Source of the DNA: an uncultured Spartobacteria bacterium
Lineage (GTDB): Bacteria > Verrucomicrobiota > Verrucomicrobiia > Chthoniobacterales > Chthoniobacteraceae
Direction of reading: 5' to 3'
Assembly (NCBI GenBank): GCA_903901425.1
Contig: CAIURC010000114.1
Location: forward strand, 54,273 to 118,272
Length of the DNA stretch: 64,000 nt
Positions within the stretch are counted from its first letter, which is position 1; every line of letters starts with the position of its first letter. The translations under genes were made by a program, and so were the position numbers. Shown one piece after another: positions 53,469 to 63,800 of the stretch. The notes under the pieces were generated by a model. That model saw only the letters and a program-made list of their open reading frames with translations. It did no database searches and was not told the DNA's origin.

Positions 53469-56069
53469 ATGAAACCGTTTCCGAACCCGTCTGCGTGGCG
53501 GTTCGCTGTCCACAGGAAGCTCTGGCTTTTTGTGGTCCTCGGATGCCCTTTTCTTGCGGCCGGAGCGGACATGGAGAATGTGCAGCGGGATTTCTTCCGG
53601 GGAAACTATGCGGGGGTGGTGGAACAGGCGCGGGAGGGGCTCAAGACCGAGCCGGGCTCCCGGGACTGGTCGGTGCTGCTGGCGCGGTCGTTGTGCGAGC
53701 TGGGCAAACCCGGGGATGCGCGGGAGGTGATACGGACCGCGATGAGCCGGTCCCCATTCGACCTCCGGCTGCGGGCGGCCGCCTACGAGATTTACAAGGC
53801 GGTTGGGGCCCGCGAGGAGGCGGCCAAATGCGTGGCCGACATCAACGTGGAGCTGCTTTTGAGTCCAGGTGTGTTCAGCCGTCCGGAGGACGAACTGGCG
53901 GCGGGAAGGCTTGCTCTCGGGCTCGGAGTCGATCCCAAACGGGTTTTGGAGTCCGCGTTTGATCCGGCCCGGAAAGCGCAGCCGGAGAACTGGAAGGTCT
54001 GGGTGGCGACGGCCGAACTGGCCCTGGAGAAAGGGGACGCTGCGCTGGCCGCAAAAACGCTGGAGCCTGTGGCGGAAAAGTTTGGGGAGAACCCGGAGGT
54101 AGCCTTTGCGCTGGCCCGGGCGCTTTCCGGGAGCGACCCCGAGGGGGCAGGGGCTGCGTTGGAACGGGTGTTTCGTTTGAATCCCGGGCATGCCGGGGCG
54201 TGCCTGCACGTGGCGGGCCGGAAGATTGATGAGGAGGATTATGCGGGGGCGGAGAAAGCGCTGGAGCCCGTTCTGGCGAGGAACCCGCGGCATCCGGAAG
54301 CGCGGGCGTTAAGGGCAGTGGTGGCGCATCTGCGCGGGGATCTGAATGCCGAAAAACGGGAGCTCGACCAGGCGTACAAGGACTGGCCGACCAACCCCGG
54401 GGTGGCCCATCTGGCCGGGTTGAAGCTTTCCCAGCATTACCGGTTTGAGGAGGGGGCAAAACGGCAGCGGCAGGCGCTGGGGTTTGATCCCAGTTTTCTG
54501 CCGGCAAAATGGGCGCTGGCCAACGATTTGCTCCGGCTCGGGAACGACGGGGAAGGCTGGCTTCTCGCCGAACAGGTTCAGAAGGCCGACCCGTACAACG
54601 TGGTGGCGTTCAACCTCACCCAGTTGCGGGATGTGCTGTCCAAGTTTGAGACGCTGCGCAGCGCGCATTTCGTGCTCCGGATGGATCCCAAGGAGGCCGC
54701 CGTGTACGGCAAAGAGGCGCTGGAGCTGCTCGAGAACGCCCATGCGGCGCTCACCGCCCGGTACGGTCTCCAGTTGTCCGAACAAACCGTGGTCGAGATC
54801 TTTCCAGACCAGTCCGATTTCGCGATCCGCACTTTTGGACTGCCCGGGGGTGCGGGTTATCTCGGGGTCTGTTTTGGGCGTTTGATCACGGCCAACAGCG
54901 CCGCCGCCCGGCCCGGGATGCCGGCCAACTGGCATTCGGTTTTGTGGCACGAGTTCGGGCATGTCGTGACGCTGACACTCACCCGCAACAAGATGCCGCG
55001 CTGGCTGAGCGAAGGGATCAGCGTGTACGAGGAACGGTTGCACCGGGGTCAGGCCAATCCCACGGGCAACTGGGGCGAACGGATGAAGCCCCGGTACCGC
55101 GCGATGTTGCTGGCGGAGGACTGCCCCAAGGTAAGCGAACTGAGCGCCTCGTTTCTGCGTCCTAAAACACCGGCCCACATCGGTTTCGCTTATTTCGAGT
55201 CGTCGCTGGTCGTGGAGTGGTTGGTGGAAAAATGGGGTTTGGACAAAATGCGGGCGCTTCTGGCGGATCTCGGGACGGGCACCGACATCGGGGTGGCACT
55301 TGGCCGCCAGTACATGCCGATGGAGACCTTGGACCGGCAGTTTGCCGAACATGCCCGGCGTCTGGCACAGGAAACGGCTCCGAAACTGGATTGGACGCCC
55401 GTGGATCCTGCGGAACTCGCAGACCGGACCCGCACGGAGCGGGTTCTGGCGGCAAACCCGTCCAGCCAGGCTGCGCTGGAGGCCATGGCGGAACATCTGA
55501 TCAAAGCGGGCGAATGGGCAGCCGCCAAAGAACCGCTGGAGCGGTTGGTGGCATTGTGGCCGGACCAGCATGAGCCGGACTCGGCGTATGCGCGTCTGGC
55601 CCGGGTACACCGGGAACTGGGCGACAAAGAGGCCGAGACACGGGCTCTGGTGCAGGTGGTGCAATTGTGCGCGAGTGCCCCGGAAGCCTTGCAACGGTTG
55701 CTTGAACTGGCCATGGAACGCGGGGACTGGGCCGCGGTCCTCGATTACTCGGAACGGTTGCGCGCCATTGACCCATTGCGGACCGCAGCGCACCGGGCCG
55801 GCGCGGAGGCCTTGGAGGCAACCGGTCGGCTCCCAGAGGCGACGGCTGCTTTCCGGACTTTGGTGGGGCTCAAACCCCCAGGATTGTCGGAGGCGCGTTA
55901 CCGGTTGGGCCGGCTCCTGTACTGGACAGGACAGCCCGGGGCACGCTCCGAGGTGCTCGCGGCGCTCGAAGAGTCGCCCAAGTACCGGGAGGCGTTCCGG
56001 TTGCTGCTGGAACTGAGCGGACCGCCTGGGGAACCGGGCCAGCCGACAAACGTGGAGGAGAAAAAATGA
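53469..56069 (+). CDS. TPR protein with peptidase-MA-like metalloprotease domain
   Basis: 866 residues from the ATG at 53469, giving a signal peptide (LWLFVVLGCPFLAAGA); the frame is open to 53199 without support. Tetratricopeptide repeats fill residues 30 to about 390 and again from about 640 to the end. Between them is a peptidase MA-type domain with the zinc motif His494-Glu-Phe-Gly-His498 (VLWHEFGHVVTLTLTRNKMPRWLSEGISVYEE). It is probably a periplasmic or outer-surface protease or scaffold; its substrate is unknown. It opens the six-gene operon and overlaps the DUF4159 gene by 4 bases. Confidence 0.87.
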   Translation: MKPFPNPSAWRFAVHRKLWLFVVLGCPFLAAGADMENVQRDFFRGNYAGVVEQAREGLKTEPGSRDWSVLLARSLCELGKPGDAREVIRTAMSRSPFDLRLRAAAYEIYKAVGAREEAAKCVADINVELLLSPGVFSRPEDELAAGRLALGLGVDPKRVLESAFDPARKAQPENWKVWVATAELALEKGDAALAAKTLEPVAEKFGENPEVAFALARALSGSDPEGAGAALERVFRLNPGHAGACLHVAGRKIDEEDYAGAEKALEPVLARNPRHPEARALRAVVAHLRGDLNAEKRELDQAYKDWPTNPGVAHLAGLKLSQHYRFEEGAKRQRQALGFDPSFLPAKWALANDLLRLGNDGEGWLLAEQVQKADPYNVVAFNLTQLRDVLSKFETLRSAHFVLRMDPKEAAVYGKEALELLENAHAALTARYGLQLSEQTVVEIFPDQSDFAIRTFGLPGGAGYLGVCFGRLITANSAAARPGMPANWHSVLWHEFGHVVTLTLTRNKMPRWLSEGISVYEERLHRGQANPTGNWGERMKPRYRAMLLAEDCPKVSELSASFLRPKTPAHIGFAYFESSLVVEWLVEKWGLDKMRALLADLGTGTDIGVALGRQYMPMETLDRQFAEHARRLAQETAPKLDWTPVDPAELADRTRTERVLAANPSSQAALEAMAEHLIKAGEWAAAKEPLERLVALWPDQHEPDSAYARLARVHRELGDKEAETRALVQVVQLCASAPEALQRLLELAMERGDWAAVLDYSERLRAIDPLRTAAHRAGAEALEATGRLPEATAAFRTLVGLKPPGLSEARYRLGRLLYWTGQPGARSEVLAALEESPKYREAFRLLLELSGPPGEPGQPTNVEEKK

Positions 56070-56920
56070 GACTGAAACCTTGGATCGCGATCTGGCTGTG
56101 GATGGGCTGCAGCGTCGCATGGGGGCAGGGGGAAGGGTTCATGGAGCCGCTGCCCAAGGGGCAGGATCCGAGGTCCGTCCAGCATTCCGGGGAGACGCCC
56201 CGCTGGGAGAACCCGAAGGCTTTCGCACGGGACGTTTTCACGTTTGCACGGATCCATTACCACCAGAAGGGCCGGGATCCGCGTGGGGGCTGGACCCGGA
56301 AATGGTCCATCGATTATCCAGACGCGGATCTGAACCTGTCGTTCCGGCTCCAACAGATGACCGCGATGCGGGTGGATCCCAACGGGGTGGTGCTCGACAT
56401 CACCGACCCGGACCTCGTCCGGTACCCGTTTGTGTACATGGTGGAGCCCGGCCAGATGGAGTTCACGGCTGAGGAGGTCCCGATCCTGAGGCGGTACCTG
56501 TTGAATGGCGGGTTTCTGATGGTGGACGATTTCTGGGGGGAACCCGACTGGCAGAACATGGCCAGGCAACTGGCGCGGGTGTTTCCCGACCGCAAGATTT
56601 TTGACATCCCGCGGAGCCACCCTGTTTTCCACTGTGTGTTCGACCTGCCCGCCAGTTTGAACCTTCAGGTGCCAAACGTCCGGCTGGGGAGCGAAAGCCA
56701 GTTCCACGGAATCACCTGGGAACGTGAGGACGCACGCGAGGTGCACATCCGCGGAATCAACGACGACCGCGGGCGGCTCTGCGTGATTCTCTGCCACAAC
56801 ACCGACAACGGCGACGGCTGGGAACGGGAGGGAGAGAACGAGTACTTTTTCCGCGAGTTTTCAGAGAAGAAATCCTTCCCGCTTGGGATCAACATTGTGT
56901 TCTACGCAATGACCCACTGA
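56066..56920 (+). CDS. DUF4159 family secreted protein
   Basis: 284 residues with a signal peptide (WIAIWLWMGCSVAWG). The DUF4159 region has FTFARIHYHQKGRDPRGGWTRKWSIDYPDADLNLSFRLQQMT, FVYMVEPGQMEFTAEEVPILRRYLLNGGFLMVDDFWG and the terminal GINIVFYAMTH, which match the family and its glutamine-amidotransferase-like fold. Function is unknown. In Planctomycetes and Verrucomicrobia such genes often stand beside MoxR/DUF58/BatA genes, as here. Confidence 0.85.
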   Translation: MRLKPWIAIWLWMGCSVAWGQGEGFMEPLPKGQDPRSVQHSGETPRWENPKAFARDVFTFARIHYHQKGRDPRGGWTRKWSIDYPDADLNLSFRLQQMTAMRVDPNGVVLDITDPDLVRYPFVYMVEPGQMEFTAEEVPILRRYLLNGGFLMVDDFWGEPDWQNMARQLARVFPDRKIFDIPRSHPVFHCVFDLPASLNLQVPNVRLGSESQFHGITWEREDAREVHIRGINDDRGRLCVILCHNTDNGDGWEREGENEYFFREFSEKKSFPLGINIVFYAMTH

Positions 56921-56943
56921 GTCAGGAGCCAGCCCCACCAATT

Positions 56944-57954
56944 ATGAGCACAATTCAGCCCGTTGCCCCGCCCCCGTTGCCAGGGGACCATGCCACCGCC
57001 GTGGATCTGGGAACCGCCCGAACCCGGATATTTGCGGAGCTCGGGAAAGCCGTGGTTGGTCAGCAGGCGGTGATTGAGCAGATTCTCATCGCCCTGGTGG
57101 CCGGGGGACACTGCCTGATCACCGGCGCACCGGGCCTGGCCAAGACGCTGCTGGTGAAGTCCATTGCCCGCGTTTTTCACCTCGATTTCCGCCGGATCCA
57201 GTTCACGCCCGACCTCATGCCCACCGACATTGTCGGCGTCGAAATCCTTCAGGAACAGGCCGGGCAGCGGCAGTTGGTTTTTGTTCCGGGACCCATTTTC
57301 GGGAACCTGATTCTGGCGGATGAAATCAACCGGACACCGCCCAAGACGCAGGCGGCGCTTCTGGAGGCGATGCAGGAGCAGCAGGTCACTGCGGCCGGGC
57401 GGCGGCACGCGTTGCCGGACCCATTTTTTGTGCTGGCAACACAGAACCCGATTGAGATGGAGGGCACCTATCCGTTGCCGGAAGCGCAGCTGGACCGGTT
57501 CATGTTCAACGTGGTGATCGACTATCTGCCGGAAGACGAGGAGGTGGCGGTGATCCAGCGGACCACGGCCGCCGCGGGTGCACAGCCCGAGCCGCTGTTT
57601 ACTGGTGAGGATGTGCTCCGGTTCCATGCGCTGGTGCGGAAGGTGCCGATTGCGGAGGATCTGGTCCGGTGGGCGGTGCGTCTGGCCGCCTCGACCCGCC
57701 CCGGGCAGGCGGCTGCGCCGGACTTTGTGAAAAACTGGGTGAACTGGGGGGCTGGCACCCGGGCAGCCCAGTTCCTGACGCTGGGCGCCAAGGCACGCGC
57801 CCTGTTGCACGGCCGCTCCCATGTGACCCGCGAAGATCTGGTGGCCCTGGCCCTGCCAGTGCTCCGTCACCGGGTTCTGGTCAACTACAGGGCCGAGGCG
57901 GAGAACGTCGGGGTGGAAACCGTGATCCAGCGTCTTTTGGAAAGGATGCCGTGA
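56944..57954 (+). CDS. MoxR-family AAA+ ATPase
   Basis: 336 residues. Walker A is GAPGLAKTLLVKS, Walker B is ILADEINRTPPKTQAALLEAMQEQQVT, and sensor 1 is FFVLATQNPIEMEGTYPLPEAQLDRFMF. MoxR ATPases act as chaperones that mature or insert metal into partner complexes, usually with von Willebrand A-domain partners. The DUF58 and BatA/VWA proteins encoded just downstream are the expected partners. Confidence 0.93.
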   Translation: MSTIQPVAPPPLPGDHATAVDLGTARTRIFAELGKAVVGQQAVIEQILIALVAGGHCLITGAPGLAKTLLVKSIARVFHLDFRRIQFTPDLMPTDIVGVEILQEQAGQRQLVFVPGPIFGNLILADEINRTPPKTQAALLEAMQEQQVTAAGRRHALPDPFFVLATQNPIEMEGTYPLPEAQLDRFMFNVVIDYLPEDEEVAVIQRTTAAAGAQPEPLFTGEDVLRFHALVRKVPIAEDLVRWAVRLAASTRPGQAAAPDFVKNWVNWGAGTRAAQFLTLGAKARALLHGRSHVTREDLVALALPVLRHRVLVNYRAEAENVGVETVIQRLLERMP

Positions 57955-57965
57955 AGGCCTGAGCC

Positions 57966-58898
57966 ATGACCGGGCAAGTCCCAGCGTTTGAAATGGGGCC
58001 GGACACCGCTGCGCTGATGCGTCTGCGGAGTCTGGAACTCCGGGCGCGCCTGGTGATGGAAGGGTTCTGGCACGGGCTGCACCGAAGTCCGCTGCACGGG
58101 TCCTCCGTGGAGTTCAGCGAGTACCGCCCCTACAGCATCGGCGACGATCCCAGGAACATCGATTGGCGCGTCGTCGCCCGGACGGACCGCCATTACATCC
58201 GCAAACACGAGGAGGAAACCAATCTCCGGTGTCCCATCCTCGTGGATTTGAGCCCCTCCATGGAATTCGGGTCCGGTTCCGTCACAAAGCGGGATTACGC
58301 GCTGACGCTCGCGGCCACCCTCGCGTTCCTGCTCTCCAGCCAGGGAGACGCGCCCGGCCTCCTCACCTTCGATTCCGCACTCGTGGAATACCTTCCCCCC
58401 AGACGCAGGCCCGGGCATCTCAGGAGCCTTCTGCTCGCTCTCGAAAAACGGGGGAAAGGCGGGGTCACAAATTTTGAGCGCCCGTTCCGGCGGGTGGCGG
58501 AGTTGGCCCGGCGCCGTGGAATGGTGATGGTGGTCAGCGACCTGCTTGCGCCGGTCCAGGAGCTCGAAGGTCCGCTCGGGCTTCTGGTGGCTTCCGGACA
58601 CGAGGTGATCGTTTTTCAGGTGCTCGATCCGGAGGAACGCGAGTTTCGCATGGGTGGCGCTGCCCGGTTTCGCGACATGGAGACGGGCCGCGAACTGGTG
58701 CTGGATCCCGCGCTGGCAGCGGACCGGTACCGGGCCCGGATGTCGGCGCATTTGGAGGCGCTGCGTGGAATGTGTGCGCAACTCGGGATCCAGCGTGTGC
58801 TGTGCGGCACGGAACAGCCTTTGCAACGGGTGCTTGAGGGGTTCATGGACCAGCGCACGGGCATGTCACGGGTTCGGCGAAAGGAGGGGGCGAGGTGA
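57966..58898 (+). CDS. DUF58 (VWA-like) family protein
   Basis: 310 residues. DUF58 features are visible: GLHRSPLHGSSVEFSEYRPYSIGDDPRNIDWRVVARTDRHYIRKHEEET near the N-terminus, then a MIDAS-like LVDLSPSMEFGSG and the closing VMVVSDLLAPVQELE. The protein is soluble here (no membrane helices). It probably works with the MoxR ATPase encoded just upstream. The next gene starts with a GTGA overlap. Confidence 0.9.
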   Translation: MTGQVPAFEMGPDTAALMRLRSLELRARLVMEGFWHGLHRSPLHGSSVEFSEYRPYSIGDDPRNIDWRVVARTDRHYIRKHEEETNLRCPILVDLSPSMEFGSGSVTKRDYALTLAATLAFLLSSQGDAPGLLTFDSALVEYLPPRRRPGHLRSLLLALEKRGKGGVTNFERPFRRVAELARRRGMVMVVSDLLAPVQELEGPLGLLVASGHEVIVFQVLDPEEREFRMGGAARFRDMETGRELVLDPALAADRYRARMSAHLEALRGMCAQLGIQRVLCGTEQPLQRVLEGFMDQRTGMSRVRRKEGAR

Positions 58899-60889
58899 GT
58901 TTTCTGGCGCCCTTGTTTCTGCTGGCGGGCCTTGCGGCGGCGGCGCCAGTGCTCTTCCATCTGGTCCGGAACCGGACCCGGGAAGTGAAGCCGTTCAGTT
59001 CCCTGATGTTTCTGGAGGAAACCCCGCTCCGCATGGAGCAGCACAAGCGGTTGGAGAACCCGTGGTTGTTGTTTCTGCGGGTGCTGGTGGTTCTGCTGCT
59101 CGCGTTCGGGTTTGCGCGTCCCTTTTTTGCAAGGCCCCAACTGGCCCTCAGCGGTCCGGGAACACGCACCGCAGTTTTGTTGGATGTGAGCGGAAGCATG
59201 AGGCGGGAAGGACTTTGGAAACAGGCGTGTGCAGAGGCCGAAGCCGTGCTGTCAAAAGCTGGCCCTTCCGACGAGGTGGCGGTGTTCAGTTTTGATTCCG
59301 AACTGCGCGAGGTGTTCGGGTTTGACCGCTGGCGGGAGGCGTCGCCTTCTGAGCGGGCGGCCCGGGTCCGAAATGCGCTGGCGGAAGTGCAGCCGGGCTG
59401 GGACAAAACCGTTCTGGACGGCGTGCTCACGGAGGCTGCCCTCCGTGTGGCGCGCGCCGGAGAGGGAGCCGCGTTGCGTCTGGTGGTGGTCAGTGATTTC
59501 CAGGAAGGCGCAAAGCTGGATGGCGTCCAAGGCTACCAGTGGCCGGCGGGACTCCAGATGGTGCTCAAGCCCGTGGCACCAAGGGAAACGCAGAACGCCT
59601 CCCTGCAGTGGCTGCGCGGCGAGTCCTTGGGCGATGCGCCGCAGGTCCGGGTCACGAATTCCCCGGGAGCAACGGTCGAACAGTTTGCACTCAGCTGGGA
59701 GGCGCCAGGGGCCGGTTCCCAAAAAAAGGACGTGTATGTTCCCGCCGGCCAGAGCCGCGTGGTCCGGCTGCCGGAACAGGGAGCCGAGGTCCTGCGCCTT
59801 TCCGGAGACCGCGAGCCGTTCGACAACCGCGTGTTCCGGGTTCCGTTTGAACCCAGACGGATGCGCGTTCTCAGCGCGGGCCTTCCGCCGGACGACGGGC
59901 CACGGAGCCTCGCCTATTTTTTGAAGCGCGCATTTCCAAAGACCCCGGCGGCGGAGGTGGAGGTGGCGGATCCTGCCGTGGCCGGGTGGGCAGGGGCGGA
60001 TCTTGTGGTGTTGGGCGAGAAAGCGTCTCCGGACCAGGTGGAGGCGGCCCGGGCGTTTGCCACCAAGGGCAGAATGATTCTGGTTCCGGCCGAATCAGAA
60101 CGGGTCGCAACGGTGCTGGGGGCGTTGCTGGGGCGGGTCGGGGCCATCGAAGCGCGCGGCGCGGACTACGCGCTCCTTGCGGGGATCGACTACCGGCACC
60201 CGCTTTTCCTTCCGTTTGCAGACCCGCGGTTCTCGGATTTCACCAAGATGCATTTCTGGAGACATCGGCGTCTGGATTTTTCAGGGGTTGAAAACGTGGA
60301 AGTGCTGGCCCGTTTTGACGACGGATCACCGGCGGTGGCGCAGGCAAGGCTGGGGGCTGGCGCCGTGGTCGTGCTCGGCAGTTCGTGGAGCCCGCAGGAC
60401 GGCCAGTTTGCGTTGTCCTCCAAGTTTGTGCCGTGGATGAACGCTCTTCTGGAGGTGAGCAGCGGCCGCGCCGAGGGACCAAAGCTCGCCGTGTGTGGCG
60501 ACCGTCTCCCGGTGCCGGCTGGGGCAGATTCGGTGCGCTTTCCGGACGGGAGAGTGGAGCCGGTGGAGAAGGGCGGTTTTTTCGCGGGCACCCGGGAGCC
60601 TGGAGTGTACGAGATGCAGCCTGTGGGTCAGAAGATTGCGGTGAACATGGCGGGGGAGGAGAGCCGGACCCAGCCGGTGTCGATGGACCGGTTGCAGTCG
60701 CTCGGGTTGCCGCTTGCAGCCCGGGAGGAAACCGGCGGTGGCGGTGCGCGCGATTTGGAGGCGGTCCAGGTGGAAGGCCGGCAGAAACTGTGGCGCTGGC
60801 TGGTGGTGTTCGCTCTCGGATGCGTGGGGGTTGAGACCGCGGTTTCCGCAGTGGTGTCGGGTCGGAAAATGAAGGAGGGCGTGTCATGA
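58895..60889 (+). CDS. BatA/VWA-domain membrane protein
   Basis: 664 residues from GTG 58895. The N-terminal BatA-type module has two membrane helices (FLAPLFLLAGLAAAAPVLFHLVRNRTREVKPFSSLMFLEE and NPWLLFLRVLVVLLLAFGFARPFF). A von Willebrand A domain follows (AVLLDVSGSMRREGLWKQ, with the Asp-x-Ser-x-Ser metal site). The middle is long, and a final membrane helix lies near residue 640. Such proteins (Bat/Aer family) act with MoxR and DUF58 in envelope processes. The stop overlaps the DUF4175-like gene. Confidence 0.88.
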   Translation: MSFLAPLFLLAGLAAAAPVLFHLVRNRTREVKPFSSLMFLEETPLRMEQHKRLENPWLLFLRVLVVLLLAFGFARPFFARPQLALSGPGTRTAVLLDVSGSMRREGLWKQACAEAEAVLSKAGPSDEVAVFSFDSELREVFGFDRWREASPSERAARVRNALAEVQPGWDKTVLDGVLTEAALRVARAGEGAALRLVVVSDFQEGAKLDGVQGYQWPAGLQMVLKPVAPRETQNASLQWLRGESLGDAPQVRVTNSPGATVEQFALSWEAPGAGSQKKDVYVPAGQSRVVRLPEQGAEVLRLSGDREPFDNRVFRVPFEPRRMRVLSAGLPPDDGPRSLAYFLKRAFPKTPAAEVEVADPAVAGWAGADLVVLGEKASPDQVEAARAFATKGRMILVPAESERVATVLGALLGRVGAIEARGADYALLAGIDYRHPLFLPFADPRFSDFTKMHFWRHRRLDFSGVENVEVLARFDDGSPAVAQARLGAGAVVVLGSSWSPQDGQFALSSKFVPWMNALLEVSSGRAEGPKLAVCGDRLPVPAGADSVRFPDGRVEPVEKGGFFAGTREPGVYEMQPVGQKIAVNMAGEESRTQPVSMDRLQSLGLPLAAREETGGGGARDLEAVQVEGRQKLWRWLVVFALGCVGVETAVSAVVSGRKMKEGVS

Positions 60890-63800
60890 TTGATTTGTTG
60901 CGTCTCTGTCTTGAACCGGTGCTTCTGCGGCGACGTTCCCTGCGCCGGCTGCTGCGGTTGGCGGCCGCCATGGTTCTGGGAGCCGGTTTGAACGCGGTTC
61001 TCGGGTGGGCGGGATGTGGCGGCGGCTGGACCCCTGTCGGGATCCTCGCCGGCATCGCCCTGCTTTTGTCACTTGCCGAGAAGTTCGAGCCGGGACCGGA
61101 CTATGTGGCGGTTGCCCGGGAAGTGGAATCGCGGCACCCGGAGTTGCACGCGTTGTTGAGGACCGCGGTCGAGCAACAACCGGATCCCGGGACGGGGCAG
61201 TTGGGGTACCTGCAGGGCCGCGTGGTTTCAGAGGCTGTGGCGGAATGCCGGCGGCGGAACCTGGCCGGGGTGGTTGCAGGCTGGAAGCTGGGGGCGGCGC
61301 GGACGCTGGTGCTCTGCGGGTTGGGCCTTTTTGTGTGGACGATTGCCCGGCAACCGGAGCCGGTGGCAGAAGTTCAAAAGCCGGCGGTGGTTTTGCGCGA
61401 AGAGGAACCTGTGGCAATTGAGCCGGGCGACGTTGAGGCCGAGAAGGGGACCGATGTGGTGGTGGTGGCGCGATTCGAGGGGCCGGGTCCCGCTGGGGTC
61501 CGGCTTGCTCAACAGACCGCGGACGGTTCGGGGGGCGTGGAACTGCAACCCATGGCCCGCAGCCTCGGGGATCCTGTCTACGGCGCAACTCTGCGCGCAG
61601 TGCAACAGGACACCCTGTACCGGGTCGAGTTTGACGGAAAAACAACCCGGGATTTCCGGGTCAGCGTGTTCGAGTACCCGCGTTTGGAGCGTTCAGACGT
61701 CCGGTTGCAGTTCCCTGCTTACACGGGGTTGCCGGAGAAGGAAGTTCCCGATTCCCGGCGGCTCAGCGCGGTGGAGGGCACCCACGTGGATTTGAATTTG
61801 CGCCTCAACAAGCCCGTCACCAAGGCGGTCCTGGCGGCAAAGGACGGCCGCGAGATCGCGCTCGAGGTGAATCCCGACCAGCCCGTGGCACTCCTCAAAG
61901 GGTTCGTTCTCGCGGCCAGCGCCGGGTACGAACTCCGGCTCGAGGACGCCCAAGGCCGCCATGCCAAACTCCCCGAAAAGTTCGTGTTCGAGGCCCTCAA
62001 GAACCGCCCCCCGGATTTGCGGGCGGATTCCCCCCACGGCGACCAGCGGTTTTCGCCAATTGAAGAGGTCACATTTCGCGGCAAGGTTTCCGACGATTTC
62101 GGGCTGGTCCGGTACGGCGTCGCCGTCCGGTTGCCGGGCGGGCGGCAGGAGGAACTGGTACTCGGTTCCGGGGCGTCTCCGGGAAAACCGCAGGCTTTCC
62201 GGCACCTCCTGAAATTGGAGGGATTGGGCCTTGCCCCCGATGACGTGCTTTCCTGGAACCTCTGGGCCGAGGATCTCGGTTCGGATGGCAAACTCCGCAG
62301 GACCGAGTCCGACCTGTATTTCGGCGAGATCCGGCCATTTGAAGAGGTGTTCCGGAAGATGCCCGAATCGGATTCCAGCGAGGGCGAACCTCAGGGAAAC
62401 AAGGTCCGGAAACTGGTGGACGCGCAGCGCAAAGTCTTGAATGCAACGTGGAATTTGAAACGGGCGACGGATTCCCTTCCGGTGGAGTCCCGGCCCGGTC
62501 CCAAGTACGGCAAGGACGAGCCCGTGGTGCGTGATGCGCAGTCGGCGGTGCTCGACGAAACCCGCGAACTTGAAAAAGCCGTTGAGGATGCCAAGGCCAA
62601 AAAACTGGCGTCAGACGCGGCTCAGAAAATGGAGGGTGCCCTTGAGCAGTTGCGTCAGGCGGAAAAGAACCCGGCTCCATTGGAGGAAGCGATCCGAGCC
62701 GAGAGCGATGCGCACGCAGCCCTCCTCAAGTTGGTCGCTCACGAGTACAGCATGAGCCGCAGCCGGGGGAAATCTGCGAAAAATGGGGAGGAGGATCCGG
62801 CCCGGCGTCAAATGGACGAGCTTGAGATGAAGCCCGAGGCGGAACGGTACGAAAAACAGAAGGAGGCTGCACAGCCCGAGGCGCGGAGGGAACAACTCGC
62901 CGTTCTGAACCGGCTCAAGGAACTTGCCCAGCGCCAGAACGACATCAACCGCCAGTTGCAGGAACTCCAGCCCGCCCTCCAACTCGCCAAGGATGAGGCC
63001 GAACGCGAAGAAATCCGGCGCCGGCTCAAACGACTGCGCGAGGAGGAACAACAGCTCCTCGCAGACCTCGATGAGTTGCGCCAGAGGATGGATGCCTCCA
63101 GTCAGGCCGCCCAAATGCAGGATGCCCGTCAGCAGCTCGACCAAACCCGGGCAGACGCCCAGCAAGCTGCCTCCGCATTGGACCGGCAACAGGCCGATTC
63201 CGCCCTCGCCAGCGGCAAACGCGCCGGACAACGCCTCGAGGAACTCCGGGACGAACTCAAAAAACAGGCGGGCGGCCAGTTCCGAGAGGAAATGCGCGAA
63301 CTCAGACGCCAAACGCGCGATCTCGCCGAGCGTCAGGAAAAAATCGGGGAACAGCTTGCGGAAAAACGCAGCCCATCCGAGCCCGGAGCCGCTGGCCCAA
63401 AACGATTGGCGGCGGATCCCAGTCAGAAAGAGGAGGGCCGTGAGGAGAATCCCGACCGTGCGCTGGCCGGTCAACGGAAACGGTTTCAGGATGTCACCGA
63501 ACGCATCAGGGATCTGAGCGAGGAGTCGGAACAGGCGGAACCCCTTCTTTCCAGGCAGTTGGAAGAGACCCTGCGCGAAACGGTATTGGCTGGCACTGAG
63601 AGCAAACTGGAACAGGCCGAGGATCTCGTCCGGCGGGGCTTGGATCGGCAGGCCCGCGGGTATGGAGACCAGGCCCGGGGCGAGATTCAGGAGCTGAAAA
63701 AGGGTGTCGAAAAAGCCGCCCAAAGCGTTTTGGGCGACGAAGCGGAGGCGTTGCAGGCGGCTCGGGCGGAGTTGCTGGCAGCCTCAAAAGCTCTGGAGGC